A stretch of DNA of 64,000 nucleotides, taken from positions 496,001 through 560,000 of the forward strand of contig NZ_JAHOOZ010000001.1 in NCBI RefSeq assembly GCF_019075875.1, in the 5' to 3' direction. The DNA is from Novosphingobium sp. G106. Lineage in GTDB: Bacteria; Pseudomonadota; Alphaproteobacteria; Sphingomonadales; Sphingomonadaceae. The first letter of the stretch is position 1, and the number at the start of each line of letters is the position of its first letter. The translations under genes were made by a program, and so were the position numbers. The notes under the pieces are model-generated. The model was not told the origin of the DNA, did no database searches, and saw nothing but the letters and a program-made list of their open reading frames with translations. Positions 16,351-24,867 of this stretch are shown piece after piece.

Positions 16351-17112
16351 ATGGGAGAGTTGGATGGCAAGGTCGCGTTCCTGACGGGCGCGGGCCGGGG
16401 CGTTGGCGTCGGTATTGCCCTGGCCCTGGCCAAGGCGGGGGCGAGCATCGGCCTCTTCGGCCGTACGCGCGAGACGCTCGATGAAACGGCAGCCAAAGTC
16501 GGCGAGCTGGGTTGCCGCACCGTGGTCTGCGTCGGCGATGTGGGCCTGCGCAGCGATGTCGACCGGGCGGTGGCACAGGTCCAGGGCGAACTTGGACCGA
16601 TCTGGGCGCTGGTCAACAACGCCTATTCGGCGGTGACCACCTCGGTCGAGGACATTACCGACGAGGCGCTCGACAGCACCTTGCGCGCCTGCCTTCACGG
16701 CTCGCTCTACTGCATGCAGGCCTGCTTCCCGACGATGAAGGAGCAGGGCGGGCGGATCGTCAATTTCGGTTCGGGCGCGGCGACGATGGGGACACCGATC
16801 CTCGCCTCCTACAACATCGCCAAGGAAGCGATCCGCGGCCTCACCAAGACTGCGGCGGTGAACTGGGGGCAGTATGGCATCACGGTCAACACGATCTGCC
16901 CGCTGTCGGCTTCGGATGCCTATCAGGGCTGGTTCGATTCGCTGAGCCCCGAACGGCAGCAGACCCACCTCCAGGGCATTCCGCTGCAGCGCATGGGCGA
17001 TCCCGAGAAGGACATCGGTTCGCTGGTCGTGTTCCTGGCGGGACCGGGCGGCGGCTACATGACCAGCCGCACGTTCCACGTCGATGGCGGCAATTGCTAC
17101 TACGATCGCTAG
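16351..17112 (+). CDS. short-chain dehydrogenase/reductase
   Basis: This is a 253-residue classical SDR. The cofactor loop is TGAGRGVGVGIA, followed by the LVNNAYS strand and FGSGAATMG with the serine region. The catalytic pair Tyr/Lys sits in YNIAKEAIRG, and the C-terminal VDGGNCYYDR end is typical. It is an NAD(P)-dependent oxidoreductase of unknown substrate. It converges on, and overlaps by four bases, an esterase gene; a TetR regulator lies beyond. Confidence 0.9.
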   Translation: MGELDGKVAFLTGAGRGVGVGIALALAKAGASIGLFGRTRETLDETAAKVGELGCRTVVCVGDVGLRSDVDRAVAQVQGELGPIWALVNNAYSAVTTSVEDITDEALDSTLRACLHGSLYCMQACFPTMKEQGGRIVNFGSGAATMGTPILASYNIAKEAIRGLTKTAAVNWGQYGITVNTICPLSASDAYQGWFDSLSPERQQTHLQGIPLQRMGDPEKDIGSLVVFLAGPGGGYMTSRTFHVDGGNCYYDR

Positions 17113-18116
17113 GCCAGATTCTCGCGGAAGAAACCGATCATCGCCTGGTAGGCGTCCTGCGATTCGGGAAGCTGGAAGTTGTAGTAGTAGCAGTGGCCCA
17201 TCGCCTCGCCGACGATCAGCGTCGAGCGCACGCCAGCCTTGAGCAGCGCCGAATTGGTGACGATCGCTGGGCTCATGTCCATCGCGCGCGTGCCGGTGAT
17301 GATCAGCGTCGGCGGGTACTTGGCCATGACCTCGGGATGGAGCGCCGGCGATATGCTGGTGTCCTTCATGTCGTGCCCGGAGAAGTAGCCGTTGGTGATA
17401 TCGACCGGTTTTTCGCCCGGCGGCGGGGGCGGCGCGAAGGAACCGTCGATGTAGCCGGCGATATAGGCGGAATCGCCCGAATTGAACCGCACCGCGCCTG
17501 CGCCGAAGATGCCGAGCGCGGCGGCCTGGGGCAGGCCATGCGCGGGCAGCCACGCGCCCATCTGGCCGGTCAGCGCGCCACCGGCCGAGCCGCCATAGAT
17601 CACGATCCGGCTGGCGTCGTAGGTCTTGAGCAGCTCGGCATAGACCGCGGCGACGTCCTCGGCCCCCGCGGGATGCTTGTGCTCGGGCGCCATGCGGTAG
17701 TTCACCGAGACGACTTTGTAGCCGCCGAGCACCGCCACAGGGGGCGATTCCAGCATCGCGCAGCTCGGCCAGCCCATGGTGAAGGCGCCGCCGTGGAGGT
17801 TGATCAGTACCCGTTCCTGGTCGAACGGCTTGTCCTTTGGCGTGAAAATCTTGACCGGGACGCCCGCGATCGTCTCATCGACCACATCGACAGGGAACGC
17901 GGCGAGCACGCCCGCAACCTGGGGGGCGAGCATGACCTCCAAGCCCGCGCGGACTTCGGCGATGTCTCGGCCAGCCGTGACGGGCGCGGCGCCCGCCATT
18001 TTCGCGCGGTATGCCTGCGCGGCCTGCGCCTGGGGGCTGGAGAACGCCGAGGCGGGAAGATCGAAAGCCGGGACGTGGGTAGTGCCGTCTTCCTCGAATA
18101 CAGGCCGTGCAGTCAT
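17109..18116 (-). CDS. alpha/beta hydrolase, hormone-sensitive-lipase type
   Basis: This is a 335-residue esterase/lipase of the HSL (family IV) type. The oxyanion motif HGGAF (in NLHGGAFTMGW), the nucleophile in YGGSAGG, and a C-terminal histidine in MGHCYYY are all visible. GAGGGAGAG precedes ATG 18116. The gene is divergent from a TetR-family regulator, with a 14-bp palindrome between them, so the regulator probably controls it. There is no signal peptide. The substrate may be a small ester. Confidence 0.88.
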   Translation of the reverse strand: MTARPVFEEDGTTHVPAFDLPASAFSSPQAQAAQAYRAKMAGAAPVTAGRDIAEVRAGLEVMLAPQVAGVLAAFPVDVVDETIAGVPVKIFTPKDKPFDQERVLINLHGGAFTMGWPSCAMLESPPVAVLGGYKVVSVNYRMAPEHKHPAGAEDVAAVYAELLKTYDASRIVIYGGSAGGALTGQMGAWLPAHGLPQAAALGIFGAGAVRFNSGDSAYIAGYIDGSFAPPPPPGEKPVDITNGYFSGHDMKDTSISPALHPEVMAKYPPTLIITGTRAMDMSPAIVTNSALLKAGVRSTLIVGEAMGHCYYYNFQLPESQDAYQAMIGFFRENLA

Positions 18117-18166
18117 CGTGTCTCTCCCTCGTTGCGGCTTAGGTTGCATTCGCGATTTGCAGAGTC

Positions 18167-18180
18167 AAGTCACGTGACTT
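18167..18180. promoter_or_regulatory. TetR-type operator between esterase and regulator genes
   Basis: AAGTCACGTGACTT is a perfect 14-bp palindrome located twelve bases before the TetR start codon and 51 bases upstream of the divergent esterase start. Size, symmetry and position suit a TetR dimer controlling both genes. Confidence 0.6.
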
Positions 18181-18191
18181 AAAGGGAGGAA

Positions 18192-18833
18192 ATGGCCACT
18201 CAAGCACCTACTACCGCAGCGGCGGACATGCTGGTCGATACGGCCGAGCGGCTGATCGGCGAGCATGGCTTGGAAGCCGTGTCGCTGCGCCAGATCAGCC
18301 GCGCGGCGGGGCAGGGCAACAACTATGCCGTGCAATACCATTTCGGCGATCTCGCGGGGCTGATCCGGGCGATCCAGGATCGACGCATGCCTGCGGTCGA
18401 GCGCCTTCGCAGCGCGCTGCTGGCGAAGGTTCGTGCCGCGGGCAGGCAAGACGATACGCGGGCGCTGACCGAAGTGCTTTACCTGCCGCTGCTCGACCTG
18501 CTCGATGCGAGCGGCGAGCGGCGGTTCGCGCGTTTCGTTCTGGCGATGCTGAGCCTGCCCGATGTCGAACGTTTCGGTGACGGGCTGGTGGAAGCGATGC
18601 CCTCGGCGATGGAGGCGCTCGAACTGCTCTGCGCCTTGCATCCGGCCCTGTCGATGGAACTGATCCTCGAGCGGCAGCGGCTGCTGGCGATCATGGTGCT
18701 GACCAGCGTGTTCAACCGGCGGCCGCCGTTCGACTTGCCGGACAACGACGCGGCAGCGATCGACAATGCCCTGGCCATGGCGAGCGCGGCCTTGGCTGCA
18801 CCGGTCGGTTCCGGTGTCGCCGCGATCGTCTAG
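18192..18833 (+). CDS. TetR family transcriptional regulator
   Basis: This is a 213-residue regulator with an N-terminal helix-turn-helix (about 12-58) reading DTAERLIGEHGLEAVSLRQI and YHFGDLAGLIRAI. The C-terminal ligand domain is helical. AAAGGGAGG precedes the ATG. It is divergent from the esterase gene and flanked by a palindromic operator. Its stop overlaps the 3' end of the convergent Mur-ligase gene by four bases. The ligand is unknown but may be a substrate or product of the esterase/SDR pair. Confidence 0.88.
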   Translation: MATQAPTTAAADMLVDTAERLIGEHGLEAVSLRQISRAAGQGNNYAVQYHFGDLAGLIRAIQDRRMPAVERLRSALLAKVRAAGRQDDTRALTEVLYLPLLDLLDASGERRFARFVLAMLSLPDVERFGDGLVEAMPSAMEALELLCALHPALSMELILERQRLLAIMVLTSVFNRRPPFDLPDNDAAAIDNALAMASAALAAPVGSGVAAIV

Positions 18834-20251
18834 GGCAGGCGCGCCAGCAGATCCTTGGCGAAAAGGGTCAGCGTATCGTCTCGCGCGCCCATGATCACGA
18901 CGCGGTCGCCCGACTGGGCCAGTTCGACGATCCGGTCTCCGCAGGCGGCGCGTTCGGGAATATGCTCGGCCTGACCGCCGGCTTCGCGGATCAGCCGAAC
19001 GATCCGCTCGCTGCCCTCGCTGCGATCGACGGTGCCGCCGAAATAGACCGGGTCGCAGAGGATCGTGACGTCGTCGGGCGAGAGCTTGCGCGCGAAGACT
19101 TCGGCCAGTTCGTGGCCCATCTGGCGCAGCGGGCCGTAGCCGTGCGGCTGGAAGAAGGCGATGACGCGGCCGGGATGGGCCTTGAGCGTCGCCAGTGTGG
19201 CCGAGACCTTGTCGGGATTGTGCCCGAAGTCGTCGATCACGGTAACGCCCGAAGGCGAAGTGCCGACGATGTCGAAACGGCGCGCGAGGCCGGCGAAGGA
19301 GCCTAGCGCTGCCACCGCATCGGCCACGGACACGCCGGCGGCATTGGCCGCGGCGATCGCGGCGAGGGCATTGGCGAGGTTGTGGCGACCGGGGACCTTG
19401 AGCGCCAGTGCGTGCGTGCTGCCGTCGCGCCGGTCGACGATCGTCGCGGTCAGGCTGGTGGGGCCTTCGGCAAGGCTATCGGGCGCGACGCCGATCTGCG
19501 CCTCGGGACTGTCGATGCCGAAAGTGACGAGTCGCTGGGCGCGGTGGGCCAGGCCCGCGGTCTCGGCATCGTCGACGTTGATCGCGGCGACGTTGGCCTC
19601 GGCAAGGAAATCGCCGAACAGGGCGCGCAACTCCTCCAGGCTCTTGTGGTCGAGGCTGACGTTGCCGAGCACGGCCACCTTGGGCCGGTAGAGCGCGATC
19701 GAACCGTCGCTCTCGTCGACTTCCGAGACGAAGACACCGCCGCTTCCGACCCGGGCACTGGCGAACGGCGCATCGTCGCGCACGAAGTTCTTCATCACCG
19801 CGCCGTTCATGATCGTCGGATCGCGGCCGGCCTGGGTCATGATCCAGCCGGCCATGCCGGTAACGGTCGACTTGCCGCTCGTCCCGCCGATGGCGATCCC
19901 GGTTCCGGCGGCGTTGAACAGCCTGGCCAGCAGTTCCGCGCGGCTCATCCGCGGGCAGCCAAGCTCCTTGGCGCGCACCACTTCGGGCACCGTGTCCTCG
20001 ACCGCGGCCGAGGCGACGAGCGTCTGGTCGGCAGAGACGACGCCGCTGCCGTCTTGAGGGAAGAGGGTGAAGCCCAGGCTTTCCAGCCAGGCAAACTTCT
20101 CCGCCGTGCGCCCCTGATCGCGGCTGCGGTCCGAGCCCGCGACTTCGGCACCCTGGCCGCGCAGGATCAGCGCCAGGGGCAACATGCCCGAGCCGCCGAT
20201 GCCGCAGAAGAACCAGGGATGGGCGGTGAGCGAAGGGGAGTCAGTCATCAT
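18830..20251 (-). CDS. Mur ligase family protein (MurC/Mpl-like)
   Basis: This is an ATP-dependent amide ligase of 473 residues. It shows the MurC/Mpl N-terminal GIGGSGM loop, the P-loop GGTSGKST (about 122-129, where MurC has GTHGKTT), VSEVDESDGS, GRHNLANALAAIAA, ARRFDIVG and IDDFGHNPDKV, then FFQPHGYGPLR. The departures from MurC motifs and the divergent LD-carboxypeptidase neighbour suggest a murein-recycling ligase (Mpl-like, joining recycled peptide to UDP-MurNAc) instead of the housekeeping MurC; this is inference. Start ATG 20251, or 20248. Confidence 0.8.
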   Translation of the reverse strand: MMTDSPSLTAHPWFFCGIGGSGMLPLALILRGQGAEVAGSDRSRDQGRTAEKFAWLESLGFTLFPQDGSGVVSADQTLVASAAVEDTVPEVVRAKELGCPRMSRAELLARLFNAAGTGIAIGGTSGKSTVTGMAGWIMTQAGRDPTIMNGAVMKNFVRDDAPFASARVGSGGVFVSEVDESDGSIALYRPKVAVLGNVSLDHKSLEELRALFGDFLAEANVAAINVDDAETAGLAHRAQRLVTFGIDSPEAQIGVAPDSLAEGPTSLTATIVDRRDGSTHALALKVPGRHNLANALAAIAAANAAGVSVADAVAALGSFAGLARRFDIVGTSPSGVTVIDDFGHNPDKVSATLATLKAHPGRVIAFFQPHGYGPLRQMGHELAEVFARKLSPDDVTILCDPVYFGGTVDRSEGSERIVRLIREAGGQAEHIPERAACGDRIVELAQSGDRVVIMGARDDTLTLFAKDLLARLP

Positions 20252-20328
20252 CGCTTCGGTATGCGCGCGCGGGTGATTACACAACCTCACCGCTTTCGCG
20301 CCGATGACGATATCGTTACACCGCAGGC

Positions 20329-21156
20329 ATGCCACGTGTCGCCATCTGCGCTCCGTCGACCCCGATGACCGAGGAGGACGCGGCGCGGGTGAGCCGTCTG
20401 GCCGGGGCCGAATTCCCCGGCATGGAGCTTCACTTCCACCCGCAGTGCTTTCTTTCGGACGGGCATTTCGCCGGGTCGGACGCCCAGCGGCTCGACGCGC
20501 TGCTCGAATGCGCCAACGATCCCGCTTTCGATGCCGTGTGGTTCGCGCGCGGCGGCTACGGCGCTTGCCGGATCGCCGAGGATGCGATTGCCAAGCTCGA
20601 TCATGCGGCGCAGGACAAGGCGTTCCTCGGCTATTCGGATGCGGGCTATCTGCTCGGTGCGCTCTATCGCGCGCGGATCGGACATCCGATCCATGCGCCG
20701 ATGCCCAACGACATCCGCCGCGAGGGCGGCACGGCGGCGGTGCGCCGGGCGCTCGGCTACATCTCGGGCGACCGTTCGGGGCTGGAACCCTCGCTCGACC
20801 GGCATCCGGCCGTGGCCTTCAACCTGACCACGCTGGCCATGCTCTGCGGCACGCGCCTGATGCCCGGCCTCGCCAATCACATTGTCATGGTCGAGGAGGT
20901 CAGCGAGCATCTCTACGCGGTGGATCGGCTGTTCTTCCACCTGACTGCACACCTCGGCGGGATTGCCGGACTGCGGCTCGGGCGGGTCAGCGATGTGCCC
21001 GAGAACGACAGGCCGTTCGGCCAGGAATCCGAAGCGATCGCGCGCCATTGGTGCGGGCGTCACGCGATCCCCTTTCTCGGCGCTGCGGACATCGGCCACG
21101 ATGCTGCCAACAGGATTGTCCCGTTTGGGCTTGCGGGGCGCGCGCAAGGGCAATAG
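20329..21156 (+). CDS. S66 family LD-carboxypeptidase (LdcA-like)
   Basis: Family S66 enzymes trim the terminal D-Ala from recycled murein tetrapeptides in the cytoplasm. The 275-residue protein starts RVAICAPSTPMTEED, has the WFARGGYGACRI segment and the nucleophile S103 in LGYSDAG, followed by HAPMPNDI. The C-terminal part supplies the Glu/His pair in VEEVSEHLY and DIGHDAAN. It has no signal peptide, as expected for LdcA. It is divergent from a Mur ligase 77 bases away, a pairing that fits peptide recycling. Confidence 0.85.
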   Translation: MPRVAICAPSTPMTEEDAARVSRLAGAEFPGMELHFHPQCFLSDGHFAGSDAQRLDALLECANDPAFDAVWFARGGYGACRIAEDAIAKLDHAAQDKAFLGYSDAGYLLGALYRARIGHPIHAPMPNDIRREGGTAAVRRALGYISGDRSGLEPSLDRHPAVAFNLTTLAMLCGTRLMPGLANHIVMVEEVSEHLYAVDRLFFHLTAHLGGIAGLRLGRVSDVPENDRPFGQESEAIARHWCGRHAIPFLGAADIGHDAANRIVPFGLAGRAQGQ

Positions 21157-21204
21157 TCCGCCGCGCTTCGATTCGCGGTACGCCGCATTTTAGGAGAGGT
21201 CGCC

Positions 21205-22140
21205 ATGCGAGCCTTCGTATTTCCCGGCCAAGGCAGCCAGAAAGTCGGCATGGGCGCCGACCTCGCCGAGGCCAGCGCCGCCGCGCGCGAGGTGTTCGAG
21301 GAAGTCGACGACGCCCTCGGCCAGAAGCTATCGGTACTCATGCGCGAAGGTCCCGAGGACCAGTTGACGCTGACCGAGAACGCCCAGCCCGCGATCATGG
21401 CCAATGCCATCGCCGTGCTGCGCGTGCTCGAGAAGGAAGGCGGCATCAGCCTGGCCGACAAGGGCGACTATGTCGCGGGCCACAGCCTCGGCGAATATAC
21501 CGCGCTCTGCGCTGCCGGCGCCTTCAGCCTTGCCGATACGGCGCGGCTGCTCAAGTTGCGTGGCCAGGCGATGCAGGCGGCGGTGCCGGTGGGCCTAGGC
21601 GCCATGGCGGTGCTGCTCGGCGCCGACATCGACAAGGCGCAGGCCCTGGCCGAAGCCGCGGCCGAGAACGAGGTCTGCACCGTCGCCAACGACAACGATC
21701 CTACCCAGGTGGTCATTTCGGGCCACAAGGGCGCGATCGAGCGCGCCATCGCGCTGGTCAAGGAATTCGGTATCAAGCGCGGCATGGCGCTGCCCGTCTC
21801 GGCACCGTTCCACTGCCCGCTGATGCAGCCCGCCGCCGACGCCATGGCTGAAGCGCTGGAGAAGACCCCGCCGGGCGTGCTGCGCCTGCCGCTCTTCGCC
21901 AACGTCACCGCCGCGGTGGTCAGCGACCCCGCCGAAGTCCGCCGCCTGCTGGTCGAGCAGGTCACCGGCCGCGTCCGCTGGCGCGAGAGCGCGATCGCGA
22001 TGAAGGCGGCCGGTGTCGAGCGCTTCGTCGAACTCGGCGGCAAGGTCCTCGGCCCGATGATCTCGCGCAGCGCAGAGGACGTGACTGTGACGAGCGTCGT
22101 CACTATGGCGGACATCGAAGCGCTCGCGAAGGAACTCTGA
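21205..22140 (+). CDS. fabD: malonyl-CoA:ACP transacylase
   Basis: FabD loads malonyl groups onto acyl carrier protein for fatty acid synthesis. The 311-residue protein begins FVFPGQGSQKVGMG and carries the catalytic serine S94 in GHSLGEY, with the second catalytic residue, His, in SAPFHCPLM. ENAQPAI and the C-terminal FVELGGKVL are typical. AGGAGAGG precedes the ATG. It is followed immediately by fabG in the classic order. Confidence 0.97.
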   Translation: MRAFVFPGQGSQKVGMGADLAEASAAAREVFEEVDDALGQKLSVLMREGPEDQLTLTENAQPAIMANAIAVLRVLEKEGGISLADKGDYVAGHSLGEYTALCAAGAFSLADTARLLKLRGQAMQAAVPVGLGAMAVLLGADIDKAQALAEAAAENEVCTVANDNDPTQVVISGHKGAIERAIALVKEFGIKRGMALPVSAPFHCPLMQPAADAMAEALEKTPPGVLRLPLFANVTAAVVSDPAEVRRLLVEQVTGRVRWRESAIAMKAAGVERFVELGGKVLGPMISRSAEDVTVTSVVTMADIEALAKEL

Positions 22141-22156
22141 GAGGATGGAAAACCGG

Positions 22157-22924
22157 ATGTTCGACCTGCATGGTATGACCGCCCTCGTTACCGGTGCCTC
22201 GGGCGGGATCGGCTCCTCGATCGCGCGCGCGTTGGCCAGGCAGGGTGCGCGGCTGGCGGTGTCGGGCTCCAATGCCCAGAAGTTGCGCCTGTTTCGCGAC
22301 GAGCTCGACGAGCACACGCCGCAGCATCTGCAGGAAGTCGATCACGTCGCCATCACCTGCGACCTGTCCAATCCCGAAGACGTCGAGAAGCTCGTGCCCG
22401 CGGCGGTGGATTCGCTGGGCAAGCTCGACATTCTGGTCAACAACGCCGGCATCACGCGCGACAATCTGGCGATGCGGATGAAGGACGAGGAATGGGACGC
22501 GGTGATCCGCGTCAACCTCGAAGCCGCCTTCCGCCTGATGCGCGCAGCGACGCGGCCGATGATGAAGGCCAAGTTCGGCCGCATCATCACGATCACATCG
22601 GTCGTCGGCGCGACGGGCAATCCCGGGCAGATGAACTACGCGGCGGCCAAGGGCGGGCTTACGGCCATGTCGAAGAGCCTCGCGCAGGAAATCGCCAGCC
22701 GCGGGATCACCGTGAACTGCGTCGCGCCCGGCTTCATCCGAACGGCGATGACCGAAATCCTGCCCGACGCGCAGAAGGATGCGCTCAACGGCCGCATCCC
22801 GATGGGCCGGATGGGCGAGGGCGAGGACATCGGCGCCGCGGTCGCCTATCTCGCCAGCCGTGAGGCGGGCTATGTGACAGGCCAGACCTTGCACGTGAAC
22901 GGCGGCATGGCGATGTTCGGCTGA
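22157..22924 (+). CDS. fabG: 3-oxoacyl-ACP reductase
   Basis: FabG reduces 3-oxoacyl-ACP with NADPH. The product (255 residues from ATG 22157) has TGASGGIGSSIA, LVNNAGITRDN, the serine in ITSVVGATGN, YAAAKGG with catalytic Tyr/Lys, and the final VNGGMAMFG, all diagnostic of FabG. An in-frame ATG at 22145 (adding MENR) is possible, but GAGAGG would then be too close. It is co-transcribed with fabD. The usual acpP and fabF do not follow; dnaN comes next after about 160 bases. Confidence 0.96.
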   Translation: MFDLHGMTALVTGASGGIGSSIARALARQGARLAVSGSNAQKLRLFRDELDEHTPQHLQEVDHVAITCDLSNPEDVEKLVPAAVDSLGKLDILVNNAGITRDNLAMRMKDEEWDAVIRVNLEAAFRLMRAATRPMMKAKFGRIITITSVVGATGNPGQMNYAAAKGGLTAMSKSLAQEIASRGITVNCVAPGFIRTAMTEILPDAQKDALNGRIPMGRMGEGEDIGAAVAYLASREAGYVTGQTLHVNGGMAMFG

Positions 22925-23086
22925 GCCGCACGAGCGCGCGGGCTGAATCGAACAATTATCCCCAGAATCGCTCCTTCTGCCGCGCTTCGTGCTTGCCGCT
23001 CGCTGCCCCGGCGTTAAGGAATGTGGTCCGAATTCAGCGCCGGCGGACGACTCCCGTCGCCGGCCGATGGGGGACATGAGACCGTC

Positions 23087-24205
23087 ATGAAGGCCACTAT
23101 CGAACGCGCGACGCTGCTGCGCTGTCTGTCCCACGTGCAGTCCGTCGTCGAACGGCGCAATACGATCCCGATCCTGTCGAACGTGCTGATCGACGCGCAG
23201 CCGGGCGGCACGCTCCGCTTGATGGCGACCGACCTTGATCTGCAGGTGGTCGAAACGATGGGCGCGGTCTCGGTCGAGGCGCCTGGTGCGATCACCGTTT
23301 CGGCGCACCTGCTGTTCGACATCGCCCGCAAGCTGCCCGACGGTGCGCAGGTCTCGATCGAGACTGCCGACAACCGCATGGTGGTCAAGGCCGGCCGCAG
23401 CCGCTTCACCCTGCCGACGCTGCCGCGCGACGACTTCCCGGTGATTGTCGAGGGCGAGCTGCCGACGAGTTTCGAGCTTCCCGCGCGCACCCTGGCGGAA
23501 CTGGTGGACCGCACCCGCTTTGCGATTTCGACCGAAGAGACGCGCTACTACCTCAACGGCATCTTCCTCCACGTCACCGAAGAGGAACTGAAGGCCGCGG
23601 CTACCGACGGCCACCGGCTCGCCCGCTTCACCCTGGCCAAGCCACCCGGTGCTGACGGCATGCCCGACGTGATCGTGCCGCGTAAGTGTGTAGCCGAACT
23701 GCGCAAGCTGCTCGAGGAAGCGCTCGATACCAATGTCCTGATCGATCTCTCGGCCTCGAAGGTGCGCTTCACCTTGGGCGGCGAGAACGGCGTCGTGCTG
23801 ACCAGCAAGCTGATCGACGGCACTTTCCCCGACTACAGCCGCGTCATCCCGACGGGTAACGACAAGCTGCTCAGGCTCGACCCCAAGAGCTTCTACGAAG
23901 GCGTCGACCGCGTCGCGACGATTGCCACCGAGAAGACCCGCGCGGTCAAGATGGCGCTCGACAACGACCGCGTGACCCTGTCGGTCACTTCGCCCGACAA
24001 CGGCACCGCCGCCGAAGAGATCGCCGCCGACTATTCGGCCGAAGGTTTCGAGATCGGCTTCAACGCCGGCTACCTCAAGGACATCCTCGGCCAGATCGAA
24101 GGCGACACGGTGGAACTCCACCTCGCGGATGCCGGCGCGCCGACCTTGATCCGCCAGAACGAGAAGAGCGCCGCGCTCTACGTCCTGATGCCGATGCGAG
24201 TCTGA
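23087..24205 (+). CDS. dnaN: DNA polymerase III beta subunit (sliding clamp)
   Basis: The clamp encircles DNA and tethers polymerase III. The 372-residue protein starts MKATIERATLLRCLSHVQSVVERRNTIPILSN and has three clamp domains, with ATDGHRLA in the middle domain and the C-terminal YVLMPMRV expected of the family. ATG 23087 begins the conserved sequence; the upstream 22 codons are unlikely. There is no dnaA or recF beside it; separate dnaN loci are known in several alphaproteobacteria. Confidence 0.97.
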   Translation: MKATIERATLLRCLSHVQSVVERRNTIPILSNVLIDAQPGGTLRLMATDLDLQVVETMGAVSVEAPGAITVSAHLLFDIARKLPDGAQVSIETADNRMVVKAGRSRFTLPTLPRDDFPVIVEGELPTSFELPARTLAELVDRTRFAISTEETRYYLNGIFLHVTEEELKAAATDGHRLARFTLAKPPGADGMPDVIVPRKCVAELRKLLEEALDTNVLIDLSASKVRFTLGGENGVVLTSKLIDGTFPDYSRVIPTGNDKLLRLDPKSFYEGVDRVATIATEKTRAVKMALDNDRVTLSVTSPDNGTAAEEIAADYSAEGFEIGFNAGYLKDILGQIEGDTVELHLADAGAPTLIRQNEKSAALYVLMPMRV

Positions 24206-24233
24206 CGCTCCGCATCGATTCGTTGCGAATTTT

Positions 24234-24263
24234 CGGCCCGTCGTTCGCAGGAACGGCGGGCCG
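24234..24263 (+). terminator. hairpin terminator after dnaN
   Basis: CGGCCCG-T-CGTTC pairs with GAACG-G-CGGGCCG around a GCAG loop, 28 bases after the dnaN stop. The T-run is weak (CCTTTGT). The rest of 24264-24439 shows only the leader of the next gene. Confidence 0.55.
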
Positions 24264-24439
24264 AGCCTTTGTATCGGCCAGCCGAGATCGCTTTCCTGAA
24301 CATGGGACAACGGCTCGTTCATCTTGGCGAAAGATGGGACGGGGCGAGCCTCCCGGCACGACCAGTGGCCGCCACACCCCTGAAATTCCTCCGCTTTCCG
24401 GCCTAGGTTGAACGAGTTGATACAAACCGGAGAGAACAC

Positions 24440-24787
24440 ATGCGGAAATTCATGATCGCGTCGATTGCCCTCGTTGGCCTCGCTGCCGCCCCGGCCGCGT
24501 ATGCGCAGGTCGGCGGAGCAGTCGGTGGCACCGTTGGCGGCGCGGTAAATTCCACGGTCGGGACCCCCGGCACCACGGCCCAGGGCACGCTCGACAGTAC
24601 GGCGCAGGGTACGGCGGCTACGCCCGACACCTCGGCAACGACCGACACCACGGCAGACGCCGCGGCCAATGCGCACAAGGGCCGTCACGCCCGCGGCAAG
24701 GCCAAGGCTTCCGCCGATACCTCGGCTCAGGCGCCCGCCGGCAGCGCTGAAACCGGTGCCAACGCGACGGGAACGGCCGGCAACTGA
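24440..24787 (+). CDS. low-complexity exported protein
   Basis: This 115-residue protein has a signal peptide (MRKFMIASIALVGLAAAPAAYAQ), then Gly/Val repeats (VGGAVGGTVGGAV) and a Thr/Ala/Asp/Gly-rich tail interrupted by a basic patch, HKGRHARGKAK. GGAGAGAACAC leads into the ATG, and a clear terminator follows. It is probably periplasmic and disordered. No function is assigned; similar low-complexity exported proteins are common in sphingomonads, by recollection. Confidence 0.72.
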   Translation: MRKFMIASIALVGLAAAPAAYAQVGGAVGGTVGGAVNSTVGTPGTTAQGTLDSTAQGTAATPDTSATTDTTADAAANAHKGRHARGKAKASADTSAQAPAGSAETGANATGTAGN

Positions 24788-24829
24788 GCTGGAACTAACA
24801 AAGAGCCTGGGTCGCAAAAGCCAGGAGGA

Positions 24830-24861
24830 GAAGGGGCGGGCTTCGGTCCGCCCCTTTTCTG
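24830..24861. terminator. terminator between convergent genes
   Basis: AAGGGGCGG and CCGCCCCTTTTCT form a stem around a GCTTCGGT loop. It can end the forward low-complexity gene and, through the A-rich side, the reverse reductase gene that stops a few bases away. Confidence 0.82.
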
Positions 24862-24867
24862 TTGGGG

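Noticed and set aside
20304..21851. 515-codon forward frame over the LD-carboxypeptidase and fabD
   Set aside because: Out of frame with both motif-bearing genes; product is Arg-rich.
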